Position numbers and translations under genes: made by a program. A stretch of 30,945 bases of DNA from the NCBI GenBank assembly GCA_037131165.1, contig JBAXRO010000021.1, forward strand, positions 1 to 30,945, in the 5' to 3' direction. Origin of the DNA: WLNJ01 sp037131165. GTDB lineage: Bacteria; Actinomycetota; Thermoleophilia; Solirubrobacterales; Solirubrobacteraceae. The notes beneath the pieces were generated by a model, which was not told the origin of the DNA, ran no database searches, and saw only the letters and a program-made list of their open reading frames with translations. Position 1 is the stretch's first letter, and the number at the start of each line of letters is the position of its first letter. Below, piece after piece: positions 16,881 to 25,486 of the stretch.

Positions 16881-16909
16881 GGCAGTCAGGTTCCGACTGC
16901 CACTGACTG
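16881..16909. repeat. Overlapping inverted repeats with two alternative stems
   Basis: GGCAGTC (16881-16887) pairs with GACTGCC (16895-16901), while CAGTCAG (16883-16889) can instead pair with CTGACTG (16903-16909). The stems are mutually exclusive. They lie in the 203-base gap between the cyclopropane synthase stop and the lipoprotein start. Confidence 0.4.
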
Positions 16910-17007
16910 TTCGCGGTTCGTGGTGGGGATGGGGTTTCAGCCTGTTCGGGCTGGCGGCATCGGCATCCCGCCCGGTTTGCCCGCTCGGCGGTTGCTTCGG
17001 ATCGCGT

Positions 17008-18360
17008 TCAGGCGGAGCGGGCTGCCACCGTTCTTGGCCCGGTTCTCAGGCGGACCGGCAGCCGCCGCTCGCCCGCGAGCTTCCGCGTCAGCGCCTGGTG
17101 GACCGAGATGGCACCGCGGTCGAACGCCAGAGCCGCGCCGACGTTGTGCAGGCGCCAGACCCGCTCTCGCTCGACTCCGATCTCCTCAATCGCGGCTGTC
17201 CGGTTGGCGTCGTGGTTGGCAGCCCAGCAGCGGAGGGTCTTCGCGTAGTGCGGACGCAACGACTCGTCGTCGATCAGTTCGAGTCCGACCTGTTCGATGG
17301 TGTCGATTACGAAGCCCTGAGTCTGCAGTTCCCCGTCGGGGAAGACGAAGCGACGCGAGAAGCTGCGCGGGTTAGTCCGCACCGGTTGGGTCCTGACGAT
17401 GCCGTGGTTGAGGAAGAGCCCCTCGGGTGACAGGAGTTCGGTGATGCGCTCGAGGTAGAGCCACAGGTTCCTGCGGCCGACGTGCTCGAACATCCCGATG
17501 CTCGCGATTTTGTCGTACGGGCCGTCGGCCACGGCCCTGTAGTCCTCGACCCTGACTTCGCACAGGTCGGAGAGCCCGGCCTGGGAGATCCGCTCGCGGG
17601 CCAGCTGCGCCTGCGCCTCGGAGATCGTCACCCCGACTGCCCGGACTCCGTAGTGCCCTGCGGCATGGATCAGCAGTGAACCCCAGCCGCAGCCGATGTC
17701 GAGCATTCGCTCGCCCGGCTGGAGGTCGAGCTTGCGGCAGATCAGGTCGAGCTTCCGCGTCTGGGCCGAATCGAGCGAATCGGCGTCGGACTCGAAGTAG
17801 GCGCAGGAGTAGACCATCGTCGGCCCGAGCATCCGGCGATAGAACGCGTTGGAGACGTCGTAGTGGTGAGCGATTGCGGCTCGGTCCCGCTTGTCGCTGT
17901 GGAGCCTTCCGCGCAGGCGCGCCTCGGACTGCGGGGCGGGAGGCGCTCCGCGTCTCAGCACTCCGGTCGCCCGGATCGCCTTTGCCGTGTCGATCAGGTC
18001 GCCCGGCTTGAGGCCCGCATGCCGCCATGACTCGGTTTCGGTCAGCGCGCGCTCGAGGTCACCCTTCACCTCGAGGTCTCCGCTCACCCAGGCCCGGGAG
18101 AAGCCGAGCTCGCCCGGTGCCCTGATGATCCTCGCGAGTCCGTCGGGGTTCGTGAGGTGGAGGGTGGGGTGTTCGCTCTCGTCGTCACCTGTCGCTGGCA
18201 GGACGCTCCCGTCCCAGAAGGAGATCGCGAATCCGCGGCCCTCCGGGGACCTGCGGTCGAGCTTTTCGATGGCAGGCGCGAGCTTCGCCGCCACTCCGGA
18301 TCCCGGGTCGCCGTCCCCGTCCGGTAGCCGCCGCTGTCGCTCTTCGGTCGTGGTCGCCAC
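17008..18360 (-). CDS. cfa: Cyclopropane-fatty-acyl-phospholipid synthase
   Basis: A 450-residue SAM-dependent enzyme that adds a methylene group to cis double bonds of membrane phospholipid acyl chains. Residues 1-150 are the N-terminal lipid-binding part, then HHYDVSNAFY (166-174). YSCAYF supplies Cys186, MLDIGCGWGS (219-228) is the SAM loop, GMFEHVG supplies Glu292, and FLNHGI supplies His319. HYAKTLRCW holds the Tyr. Cys, Glu, His and Tyr correspond to the bicarbonate-binding site of the E. coli enzyme, so catalysis should be intact. The product could be a cyclopropane or, in related actinobacterial enzymes, a methyl-branched acid. The start is GTG at 18360. It is divergent from the YceI gene across 193 bases. 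Confidence 0.93.
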   Translation of the reverse strand: MATTTEERQRRLPDGDGDPGSGVAAKLAPAIEKLDRRSPEGRGFAISFWDGSVLPATGDDESEHPTLHLTNPDGLARIIRAPGELGFSRAWVSGDLEVKGDLERALTETESWRHAGLKPGDLIDTAKAIRATGVLRRGAPPAPQSEARLRGRLHSDKRDRAAIAHHYDVSNAFYRRMLGPTMVYSCAYFESDADSLDSAQTRKLDLICRKLDLQPGERMLDIGCGWGSLLIHAAGHYGVRAVGVTISEAQAQLARERISQAGLSDLCEVRVEDYRAVADGPYDKIASIGMFEHVGRRNLWLYLERITELLSPEGLFLNHGIVRTQPVRTNPRSFSRRFVFPDGELQTQGFVIDTIEQVGLELIDDESLRPHYAKTLRCWAANHDANRTAAIEEIGVERERVWRLHNVGAALAFDRGAISVHQALTRKLAGERRLPVRLRTGPRTVAARSA

Positions 18361-18553
18361 TGACCGACGCTACCCCGCGTCCCCGGCCGGGGCGTTCGGG
18401 TTGTCCGCGCAGATCGGAGGGGGCGACCGAGACAAGACGGTGCGGTGACGCAGTCCGCTTACTAATCGTGCGCGGGCAGCGCTCACTTTTGATAAGTTAA
18501 CTGCGTCAGCCAACAGAGGCGGCCAGCTGGTCGTTCGATTCAGGAGGTCACAA

Positions 18554-19105
18554 ATGCCAGAAGCAGCAATCTCGATCCCGGCCGGAGCGTGGGCCGCCGA
18601 CCCGGGGCACTCGCGTGTCGGATTCGCAGTCAAGCATCTTGGAATCGCGACTGTCCGCGGTCACTTCGGCGAGTTCGCCGGCACGCTGGAGCTTGGCGAC
18701 AACCTCGAGTCGGCGAGGATCACGGGGACCGTCAAGACAGCATCGGTCGACACCAACGAGGCCGATCGCGATGCCCATCTGCGCTCGCCTGAGTTCTTCG
18801 ACTCAGAGGCTCACCCGGAGATGAGCTTCGAATCAAAGTCGATCGCCGCCAAGGATGAAGACACATTCATCGTCAGGGGCGACCTGACCATCCGCGGCGT
18901 CACCAACGAGGTTGAGCTCGAGGCCGAGCTCGACGGCACCGAGACCGACCCGTGGGGGAACAGCCGGGTCGGCCTCGAGATCACGGGCGAGATCTCGCGC
19001 GGCGACTTCGGCATGAAGTTCAATCAGGCGCTCGGCAGCGGCAACGTCCTCGTCGCCGACAAGGTCAAGCTCCACCTCGACGTCTCAGCCGTCAAGCAGG
19101 GCTGA
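18554..19105 (+). CDS. YceI family protein
   Basis: A 183-residue lipocalin-like beta-barrel protein of the YceI family, which binds polyprenyl or other long lipids. The pattern is typical: WAADPGHSRVGFAVKHLGIATVRGHF, then DxxxASVDTNEADRDAHLRSPEFFDSEAHPEMSFES, then LTIRGVTNEVELEAEL and FGMKFNQALGSGNVLVADKVKLHLDVSAV. There is no signal peptide, so this version is cytoplasmic, unlike E. coli YceI. The ATG at 18554 follows a strong AGGAGG site (18542-18547). It is divergent from cfa, which hints at a link to membrane lipids, but the family's lipid ligand here is unknown. Confidence 0.93.
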   Translation: MPEAAISIPAGAWAADPGHSRVGFAVKHLGIATVRGHFGEFAGTLELGDNLESARITGTVKTASVDTNEADRDAHLRSPEFFDSEAHPEMSFESKSIAAKDEDTFIVRGDLTIRGVTNEVELEAELDGTETDPWGNSRVGLEITGEISRGDFGMKFNQALGSGNVLVADKVKLHLDVSAVKQG

Positions 19106-19179
19106 ATCCATCCCACTGAAACCTGGCTCTGGCCTACGCTCGTCGGTGTGAGCGCAGGCCAGGGCAATGGGGCGGGCAA

Positions 19180-19701
19180 GTGACGGCACCAGCGCATCGA
19201 GGCCGCTGGACCCCGCTGCGCCGGACCCTGACCCTCGATGCGGTGGCCCTTGCCTGCCTCGCTGCCGGGATGGTCCTGATCCTCACCCTCCGCGAGGACC
19301 AACCGAAGCCCGAGGGCGGCTTCGTCGCGGGCATGCCTGCTTCGCTGCTGATGCTGGCCGCGGCGATCCTCCCGGTGGTCGCCGCCGGAATCGCGGCCGT
19401 AAGCCTCTGGCGTGACAGGCTCCGCAGCCGGGAGGGGATCTGGGCGATCAGGCTGACGATCGCGGCCGCATTCTTCCTGCCGATCCTCGGCGTGATTCAG
19501 GGCCTCGCGGAGCTCGCCGGCCATCGCCTCCCGGAGGGCTGGGGCCAGCCGCTCGTCCCGATCTGGTTCGTGACGATGGGCGCCGTCGCGGTGCTTGCGA
19601 TCCGTGCCCCGGATCCGGGGCGCAGGGCGGTGCTCGCGATCCCTCTCGTCTTCGGAGCCGCCGTGCTCGCCTTCGTGTTCGGCGACGTCATCGCCGGTTG
19701 A
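19180..19701 (+). CDS. Small membrane protein of unknown function
   Basis: A 173-residue protein with about five hydrophobic helices and a short Arg-rich N-terminus (MTAPAHRGRWTPLRRTLTLD). Loops contain EDQPKPEGGF and a helix-breaking PEGWGQP. I do not recognise a family. The start is GTG at 19180 with a weak upstream purine stretch. It follows the YceI gene by 74 bases on the same strand and ends 9 bases before the stop of the convergent antiporter gene, so it has no room for its own terminator. Confidence 0.7.
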   Translation: MTAPAHRGRWTPLRRTLTLDAVALACLAAGMVLILTLREDQPKPEGGFVAGMPASLLMLAAAILPVVAAGIAAVSLWRDRLRSREGIWAIRLTIAAAFFLPILGVIQGLAELAGHRLPEGWGQPLVPIWFVTMGAVAVLAIRAPDPGRRAVLAIPLVFGAAVLAFVFGDVIAG

Positions 19702-19710
19702 CCCGCCCGG

Positions 19711-20940
19711 TCAGGTTGCCGGCTGGGGGCTGCCCGACTTGCGCGAGTGGCGTTCGCTGATCCTCATGCCGAGCAGCGGGAAGATCACTGTCGAGAGGAC
19801 CGCTGCTGCGACCAGGGCTGCGGCCGTCCGCTTGCGCATGTGACCGGCCTCGAGGGCGACAGTGGTGATCGCCAGGACCAGCGGCAGCTGGGTCGACGAG
19901 AAGAAGGCGAGCGCCAGCCTCTCCGAGCGGTCGAGAACTTTGCGATACACGACCAGGGCGGGGACTCCACGGACGACGAGGAAGAGGACGAAGAAGAGCG
20001 GGATCAGAAGGAACCCGGACGGGCTGTCCATCAGGGCGGAGAAGTCGAGTCGCATCCCGCTCACCACGAAGAAGTATGGGATGAAGACCCCGAATGCGAT
20101 CGCCGTGAGCTTCGATTCGAGCACTGGCACCTCGCGCTTGCCGATCAGTCGCCGGGTGATCATCCCGGCTGCGAATCCGCCAAGCAGGAGGTCGATTCCG
20201 AGATCCGACGCCAGCAGGACCAGCGCCATCACCAGCAGGAAGAACCAGCGCACCGCGATCTGCGAGCTCGTCTCGACAGTCGATTCGAACAGCGGCAGCG
20301 ACCGCCTGCGTGAGCGGGCCGCAAGCAGCGCAACGGCCACGGCCGCGGCGATGAAGCCGACGAGGATCGCCGCCTCGGTCAACGGCTGCCCGCCGGCCAG
20401 CAGCACGGTCAGCAGGATGATCGGCCCGAACTCGCCGACGGCGCCGGCGGCGAGGAGGTTCGTGCCCATCCGGGTCTTGAGCTGGCCTGAATCCGAGAGG
20501 ATCGGGATCAGCGTGCCGATCGCCGTCGTCGCGAGGGCGGAGCCTGTGTAGAGGAGTGAGAGGACGATCCCGGCGGCTGCCAGCGCCCCGCCGATCGAAT
20601 AGGCCAGCAGCAGTGAGAACCCCCAGCCGATCACAGCGAGCCTCAGGGGCGATCCGCCGATCCGGTCGGGGTCGATCTCGTAGCCGGCGAAGAAGAACAG
20701 CAGGGCGAGTCCCGCGGCCTGCATGAAGACCAACAGCTTCGTCACCTCCAGTCCCGCCATCTCCGGGCCGATCGCGACCCCGAGCAGCAGTTCGAGGACC
20801 ACCGCCGGAAGCAGAAGGCCTCGCCGTCCCAACAGCACCGAGGTCGTGCCGGCCACGGCAGCGACCGCTGCCACTGCGGCCACCGGGCCGAGGTCCGATG
20901 GGCCGACGTCGGTCGCGAGCAGCAGGATCCCGAGTGTCAT
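19711..20940 (-). CDS. CPA2-type cation/proton antiporter
   Basis: A 409-residue membrane protein with about 11-13 helices, from the Na+/H+ exchanger (CPA2, KefB/GerN-like) family. Characteristic parts are VVLELLLGVAIGP, FFFAGYEIDPDRI (acidic residues in the ion-path helix), YTGSALATTAIGTLIPILSDSG (an unwound helix of the exchanger core) and FGVFIPYFFVVSGMRLDF. No TrkA-N/RCK nucleotide-binding domain follows, so it is the short form with no K+-efflux regulatory domain. It would exchange Na+ or K+ for protons; the ion cannot be told. The ATG at 20940 is 94 bases after the TerC stop on the same strand, so read-through from terC is possible. Confidence 0.9.
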   Translation of the reverse strand: MTLGILLLATDVGPSDLGPVAAVAAVAAVAGTTSVLLGRRGLLLPAVVLELLLGVAIGPEMAGLEVTKLLVFMQAAGLALLFFFAGYEIDPDRIGGSPLRLAVIGWGFSLLLAYSIGGALAAAGIVLSLLYTGSALATTAIGTLIPILSDSGQLKTRMGTNLLAAGAVGEFGPIILLTVLLAGGQPLTEAAILVGFIAAAVAVALLAARSRRRSLPLFESTVETSSQIAVRWFFLLVMALVLLASDLGIDLLLGGFAAGMITRRLIGKREVPVLESKLTAIAFGVFIPYFFVVSGMRLDFSALMDSPSGFLLIPLFFVLFLVVRGVPALVVYRKVLDRSERLALAFFSSTQLPLVLAITTVALEAGHMRKRTAAALVAAAVLSTVIFPLLGMRISERHSRKSGSPQPAT

Positions 20941-21034
20941 CGAGCGGGAGCTTTCGTCATCGGGGCGAACCTACCCGTCCGCTTGGCCAGGAGGCCGGCT
21001 GATGGCCGGTGCCGGGTGCGCGGACGTCAGGTCG

Positions 21035-21991
21035 CTAGGAGACCGGCGTCTGCTTGCGGTCGGCCCAGACCGACAGCGCCATCCCGGCGGCAAACAGACC
21101 GACGACGAGGCCGAGGCTCACCGTTGCGGGCGCCTTCCAGACTCCCGACAGCAGCAGCTTGACCGCGACCACCCCGAGCACTAGAGCGATCGTCTGGTTG
21201 AGGTAGCGGAACTTCTTCAGCAGGCGCTCGACGAGGGCGAACAGGGCGCGAAGGCCCAACAGGGCGAATCCGTTGGCGGCCCAGATCACGAGCGCGTCGT
21301 CGGTGATCGCGAACGCAGCCGGGATCGAGTCGATCGCGAATGCGATGTCGGCAGCGACGACGCTGACGAGCGCGAGCAGCAGCGGGGTGCCGATCCTGCG
21401 GCCGTTCTCCTTGAAGAAGAACTTGTTGCCCTTGTAGTCGCCGATCGGGTAGAAGCGCTTCGTCAGCCGGACGAGCGGGTTGGCGCCGGGGTCGGTGTGC
21501 TCTGCGGCTCCGCCCCACATCCGCCAGGCGAGGATCAGCAGCGCGGCGCCGAGGATGTAGGTGATCACGTGGAAGCGCTCGATCAGCCCGACTCCCACCA
21601 CGATCGCGATACCCCTCATCACCAGGGCGAGGACGATGCCGAAGAACAGGAGGTTCGCCCGCTGGGCAGCGGGCACGGCAAAGTAGCTGAAGATCAGCAG
21701 GAAGACGACGAGGTTGTCGAGCGACAGGGTTCGCTCGATCAGGTAGACGGTCGCGTAGTTGATCCCCTCTTGGCTTCCGTAACGCAGTCCGAGAGGGATC
21801 GCGACGCCGAGCCCGAGAACCAGCCAGAAGACGCTCCAGCGGATGCTCTCGGAGAAGGTGGGCTCGCGCCCGCGGGCGAAAAGCAGCAGGTCGGCGACCA
21901 TCAGGACGCCGACGAGGACGACCACGACGATGATCGCGGCGGTCTCGCCACCAGCCTTCGCGATCGGGATGAGGGAGAAGACCTCTGCCAT
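21035..21991 (-). CDS. terC: TerC family integral membrane protein
   Basis: A 318-residue membrane protein of the TerC/Alx family. Members export manganese or support tellurite resistance and metal loading of secreted proteins. The signature acidic motifs are ERTLSLDNLVVF (Asp92, Asn93) in one half and DIAFAIDSIPA (215-225, Asp221) in the other, flanked by about seven to nine helices. A cytoplasmic loop with KFFFKENGRRIGTP is also typical. Metal export is inferred from the family. The ATG at 21991 has no clear ribosome site. The upstream gap is only 71 bases, too short for a yybP-ykoY manganese riboswitch, which often precedes such genes elsewhere. Confidence 0.93.
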   Translation of the reverse strand: MAEVFSLIPIAKAGGETAAIIVVVVLVGVLMVADLLLFARGREPTFSESIRWSVFWLVLGLGVAIPLGLRYGSQEGINYATVYLIERTLSLDNLVVFLLIFSYFAVPAAQRANLLFFGIVLALVMRGIAIVVGVGLIERFHVITYILGAALLILAWRMWGGAAEHTDPGANPLVRLTKRFYPIGDYKGNKFFFKENGRRIGTPLLLALVSVVAADIAFAIDSIPAAFAITDDALVIWAANGFALLGLRALFALVERLLKKFRYLNQTIALVLGVVAVKLLLSGVWKAPATVSLGLVVGLFAAGMALSVWADRKQTPVS

Positions 21992-22062
21992 AGGAGACAG
22001 GACAACTATGACGTATTTCGCATCGGTTCCCGGCCGGGGTCCAAGGGAACGGCCCGCCCGTC

Positions 22063-22770
22063 ATGATCCAAGCCGTGGCAATGATCGTCCTCTACGCGCT
22101 GGCCTCTGCGATCTTCCCGGCGCTCCTTGCCGGTGTGGCAGTGATCCTCTCGCGCGAGAAGCCGGCCAAGCTGCTCGTTGCCTTCTGGCTCGGCGGCTTC
22201 ACTGTGAGCGTGATCGCCGGAATGACGATCATCTCTGCCTTCGGCGAAAAGGCGGCATCGCTGGGCAGCGAAGGCAAGAACCTCAACCCCGGCTACTCGG
22301 TCGCGATCGGAGTCGCGGCACTGGCGCTGGCCGCTCTGCTCGGTACGCACGGCGGGCGATCGCTGATCGACGGCTGGCGTGAGCGGCGGGCGCTGAAGAA
22401 GCCCAAGAAGGAGAAGGGCAAGCCGTGGGAGGAGCGGATGCTCGACAAGGGCTCGATCGGGATCGCTGCCGTCGCCGGCGGGGTGCTCAACCTCCCCGGG
22501 CCGTTCTACCTGCTCGCCCTGGGCGATATCGCCACCCACCACTACGGCTTCAGTGGCAACCTCGGCCTGATCGTCTTCTTCAACTTGATCATGCTGCTTC
22601 TTGTCGAACTGCCGCTCATCGGCTTCATCTTCAGTCCTGAGAAGACGGATGAGTGGGTCAGCGACTTCGCCGGCTGGCTCAACCGCAACGGCATCAAGAT
22701 CGTCGCCGGGCTTGCGGGGGTCTGGGGGGTCGTTCTGATAGCCAAGGGGGCAGCCGACCTGCTGGCCTGA
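22063..22770 (+). CDS. GAP/Sap family membrane protein
   Basis: A 235-residue membrane protein with six helices in two triplets and a charged cytoplasmic loop (WRERRALKKPKKEKGKPWEERML) between them. This matches the GAP (glycopeptidolipid-addressing) / Sap (sulfolipid-addressing) family of actinobacteria, distantly related to LysE/DsbD-type transporters. The family is associated with export or placement of glycolipids in mycobacteria; here the substrate is unknown. Landmarks are FPALLAGVAVILSREKPAKLLVAFWLGGF and LNLPGPFYLLALGDI. The ATG at 22063 is used; a second ATG at 22081 is possible. It is divergent from terC across 71 bases, so the two probably share a control region. Confidence 0.82.
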   Translation: MIQAVAMIVLYALASAIFPALLAGVAVILSREKPAKLLVAFWLGGFTVSVIAGMTIISAFGEKAASLGSEGKNLNPGYSVAIGVAALALAALLGTHGGRSLIDGWRERRALKKPKKEKGKPWEERMLDKGSIGIAAVAGGVLNLPGPFYLLALGDIATHHYGFSGNLGLIVFFNLIMLLLVELPLIGFIFSPEKTDEWVSDFAGWLNRNGIKIVAGLAGVWGVVLIAKGAADLLA

Positions 22771-22828
22771 ACTTCGGCCGGCGCGGTGCCGACCGACTGC
22801 GGCCACACGTGGTCGTCCGCCCGGCCGG

Positions 22829-24427
22829 TCAGGCCGGATTGCCCTCCGGGTCGTTCCCGTCCTCCGTCGCGAACCCGTCGAGCATCTCCAGCTCGCGCTC
22901 GTGGTCGGGGAAGAACTTCCAGACGAGCATGGCCCCGGCCGCGATTGCGATCACCCCGACCGTGTAGGCGAGCGCCTGCCCGTGGACGAACGACTGCTTG
23001 GCAGCCGCGATGATCTGGTCGGAGTACTGCGGGTACCGCTCGGCGGTCAGCGAGGCGCTCGAGAAGGACTTCTCCAACTCGGACTGGACCGAGGTCGAGA
23101 CCGAGCTCGCCTCCGGCGACGCTGCGATCCGATTGCTGAAGTCAAGCGCGTACCCGGCGGTCAGGATCGCTCCGAGGATCGACTGCATCACTGCGCCACC
23201 GAGGTCGCGCTGCAGGTCGGCCGTGCCCGATGCCATCCCGACCCTGCCGACCGGCACCGAGCCGGTCAGAGAGCGTGAGGCTGGGGTCCCAGCGAAGCCG
23301 ACTCCGGCCCCGATCAGGATGAACGAGATCGCGACCTGCCAGTAAGGGGTCCCCTCGCCGAACAGCACGAGCATCACGAGGAAGCCGGCGAGGCAGAAGC
23401 AGTACCCGAGCAGCAGAGTGAAGCGCGATCCCCGCGATTCGATCAGCTTCGCCGATCGGGGTGCGGTCACGACCATCGCTGCCGCCCCCGGCAGAATGGC
23501 GCACCCTGCCGCAAGGGTCGAGTAGCCGAGAACGTTCTGCATGAACTGCTGGCCGATGAACATCGCGCCCATCAGCGAACCGAAGACGATCATCCCCGCG
23601 GTGGCCGCCACCCAGAAGGTCGGCCGGGCCGCGTAGCGCAGGTCGAACAGCGGGAAGCGGATCCGCTTCTGGCGGATGAAGAATGCGATCCCCGCCACCA
23701 GGCCGACTCCACCGACGATCAGCGCGAACTCGAGTTGCCCGGGAACCATCACGAAGTTGATCGCCATCACCGTCGCCGCGACCATCAAGGCCGAGAGGAC
23801 CCCGCCGGGGTGGTCCACCGGGTCGGTGGTCTCGTTGACCTTTCCGGGGATCGCCTTGGCGGAGAGGACGAGCGCGATCGCCGCGAGCGGCAGGGTGATC
23901 AGGAACACGGACCGCCATTCGAAGCTCATCAGCAGCAGTCCAGCGGCCATCGGCCCGAGAGCGTTCATCGAACCTCCGATGCCTGACCACAGCGCGATCG
24001 ACTTGGTCCGAGCCGGCCCCGACCAGAGCGCGGTTATCAGGGCGAGTGTCGTCGGGTACGCCATGCCGGCGCTGATGCCGCCAAGCAGCCGCCCGGCGAT
24101 CAGCACCTCGATCGACGGAGCGTAGGCGGCCACGAGGCAGGCCGGGATCGACAGCAGCACTCCGAGCAGCAGCATCATCCTGCGCCCGTATCGGTCCCCG
24201 ACCGCACCGAGGTAGAGGACGGAGGAGGCGAGCCCGAGCGAGTAACAGATGGCGACGAGGTTCAGTTCGGTCTGAGAGGCGTCAAAGGCCTTGCCGATGT
24301 CGGGGAGCGCGACGTTGGCGACCGTGAGGTTGAGGTTCGCGACCGTCTCGACGAGGATCAGGGCAGTCAGGACGAGCGTGGCCCTCGCCGGAGCGCTCGA
24401 GCTTCGAGTGGCCGCTGGCGAACCCAT
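22829..24427 (-). CDS. DHA2-type MFS drug/proton antiporter
   Basis: A 532-residue 14-helix exporter that would expel a small toxic molecule in exchange for protons. TM1 reads LNLTVANVALPDIG, the DHA2 motif normally LDxTxVNVALP; here the usual Asp is Asn33. Motif A is GDRYGRRMMLL (77-87), and GPMAAG is motif C-like. A large loop between the last two helices carries DFSNRIAASPEASSVSTS. The ATG at 24427 was chosen; a TTG at 24469 would add 14 residues without benefit. It is divergent from a TetR gene across 259 bases, the standard arrangement for a regulator controlling its own efflux pump. It ends 58 bases from the convergent GAP-family gene. Confidence 0.9.
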   Translation of the reverse strand: MGSPAATRSSSAPARATLVLTALILVETVANLNLTVANVALPDIGKAFDASQTELNLVAICYSLGLASSVLYLGAVGDRYGRRMMLLLGVLLSIPACLVAAYAPSIEVLIAGRLLGGISAGMAYPTTLALITALWSGPARTKSIALWSGIGGSMNALGPMAAGLLLMSFEWRSVFLITLPLAAIALVLSAKAIPGKVNETTDPVDHPGGVLSALMVAATVMAINFVMVPGQLEFALIVGGVGLVAGIAFFIRQKRIRFPLFDLRYAARPTFWVAATAGMIVFGSLMGAMFIGQQFMQNVLGYSTLAAGCAILPGAAAMVVTAPRSAKLIESRGSRFTLLLGYCFCLAGFLVMLVLFGEGTPYWQVAISFILIGAGVGFAGTPASRSLTGSVPVGRVGMASGTADLQRDLGGAVMQSILGAILTAGYALDFSNRIAASPEASSVSTSVQSELEKSFSSASLTAERYPQYSDQIIAAAKQSFVHGQALAYTVGVIAIAAGAMLVWKFFPDHERELEMLDGFATEDGNDPEGNPA

Positions 24428-24686
24428 TGCCCGGGCGAGACTACGGGTTCGCGGACCCAGGTCGATCAATGCGGGTGGACTGCCATCAGCAGCCCGCCTG
24501 TCGGATGCGCCGGGTGCGAAAGCCCGGCAAGCGTGAGTGAACTCCTTGGGCGCGGGGTGCGGACTGGGGTGAGTTGCCGAAAAGTCCCTGTAAACCGTGC
24601 CGCTTATCGCGAGGCGCTAGTTTTCAACGTCCCCCGCTACGTTGCCGTCAAGGCACGCCCGAAACTCCAACGAAGGTGAAGGTGGG

Positions 24687-25370
24687 ATGGTCGATCAAAT
24701 AGAGAATTGGCGAAGCGGTGGGGCACCGACGCAGTCGCTCCGCAGCGGGCGCCATAAGCTCAGTCGAGAAGAGGTGCTCGCGTCGCAGAGGGGCAGGATC
24801 ATGCGGGCAGCCCTCGATGAACTCGGGGAAGTCGGAGCCGGCGGAATGACGGTCGGCGGGCTCGTTGAGCGGGCGAAGGTCAGCAAGAAGACCTTCTACG
24901 AGAATTTTGACGGTCTTGAGGAGTGCGTCAATGAATCACTGGAGGTCGTCAACCTGATCGTCGGGACGGAGGTGGCCGAAGCGGCCGAGGCCGCGTTGGC
25001 CGAGCCGGGGGCGCGACCGTTCGCGAAGGTCGAGGCGCTCGTCAGCGAGATGTTCGCTGCCGCCGCCGAAGAGCCTGTCGTCGCCACCGCGATCCTTGCA
25101 ACCGGGTTCGGGCTGAGCGAGTCCAAGGCTGCGGCATGGCTCTTCTACAACACCGCGCGACGGCACATTCTTGCGTCCTACTACCAAGATGCGAGGGGCT
25201 CGATCGCCGACCTTCCCGAACCGGGCGAGATGGAGATGACCGCCGCGACCGGCCTGATCGAGGACACCCTCAGGCGGGCGCTTGCTGCGGGCGAACACGA
25301 ACAGCTGCCGGCGATGGCCGGGGAGGTTGCCGCAGCCATCGTCCGGGTGCTCTCAGGCGGCCGCCACTAG
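24687..25370 (+). CDS. TetR/AcrR family transcriptional regulator
   Basis: A 227-residue DNA-binding regulator. The ATG at 24687 sits after GAAGGTGGG; an open frame from 24642 adds 15 non-conserved residues. A ~30-residue charged lead is followed by the three-helix TetR domain, ILRAALDELGEVG-like helix 1, then the HTH MTVGGLVERAKVSKKTFYENF (54-73), whose KxTFYxxF end is diagnostic. Residues 85-227 form the ligand-binding helical domain (Ala/Glu-rich), with no recognised ligand. It probably represses the divergent DHA2 exporter and itself from the shared 259-base gap, but I could not find a convincing operator palindrome there. Confidence 0.92.
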   Translation: MVDQIENWRSGGAPTQSLRSGRHKLSREEVLASQRGRIMRAALDELGEVGAGGMTVGGLVERAKVSKKTFYENFDGLEECVNESLEVVNLIVGTEVAEAAEAALAEPGARPFAKVEALVSEMFAAAAEEPVVATAILATGFGLSESKAAAWLFYNTARRHILASYYQDARGSIADLPEPGEMEMTAATGLIEDTLRRALAAGEHEQLPAMAGEVAAAIVRVLSGGRH

Positions 25371-25385
25371 CGCCTCGGCTGCAGG

Positions 25386-25428
25386 GGTCGGACCAGCCCT
25401 CACGGGCAGGATGCCTATCGGTCCGACC
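25386..25428. terminator. Nested stem-loop between convergent genes
   Basis: GGTCGGACC (25386-25394) pairs perfectly with GGTCCGACC (25420-25428). The 25-base loop contains a second small hairpin (GCCC-tcac-GGGC, 25396-25407). It lies just after the TetR stop (25370) and before the stop of the opposite gene (25487), so it could end transcription from both sides. There is no T-tract. Confidence 0.45.
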
Positions 25429-25486
25429 TGCGAGGTCTCGGCAGTCGCGAGCCTCGGCCAGCGCTTCGGCGAGCTTTCCCGCCGGT

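Noticed and set aside
21992..22062. yybP-ykoY manganese riboswitch upstream of terC
   Set aside because: The gap is only 71 bases, shorter than the usual element, and the conserved core pattern is not seen.
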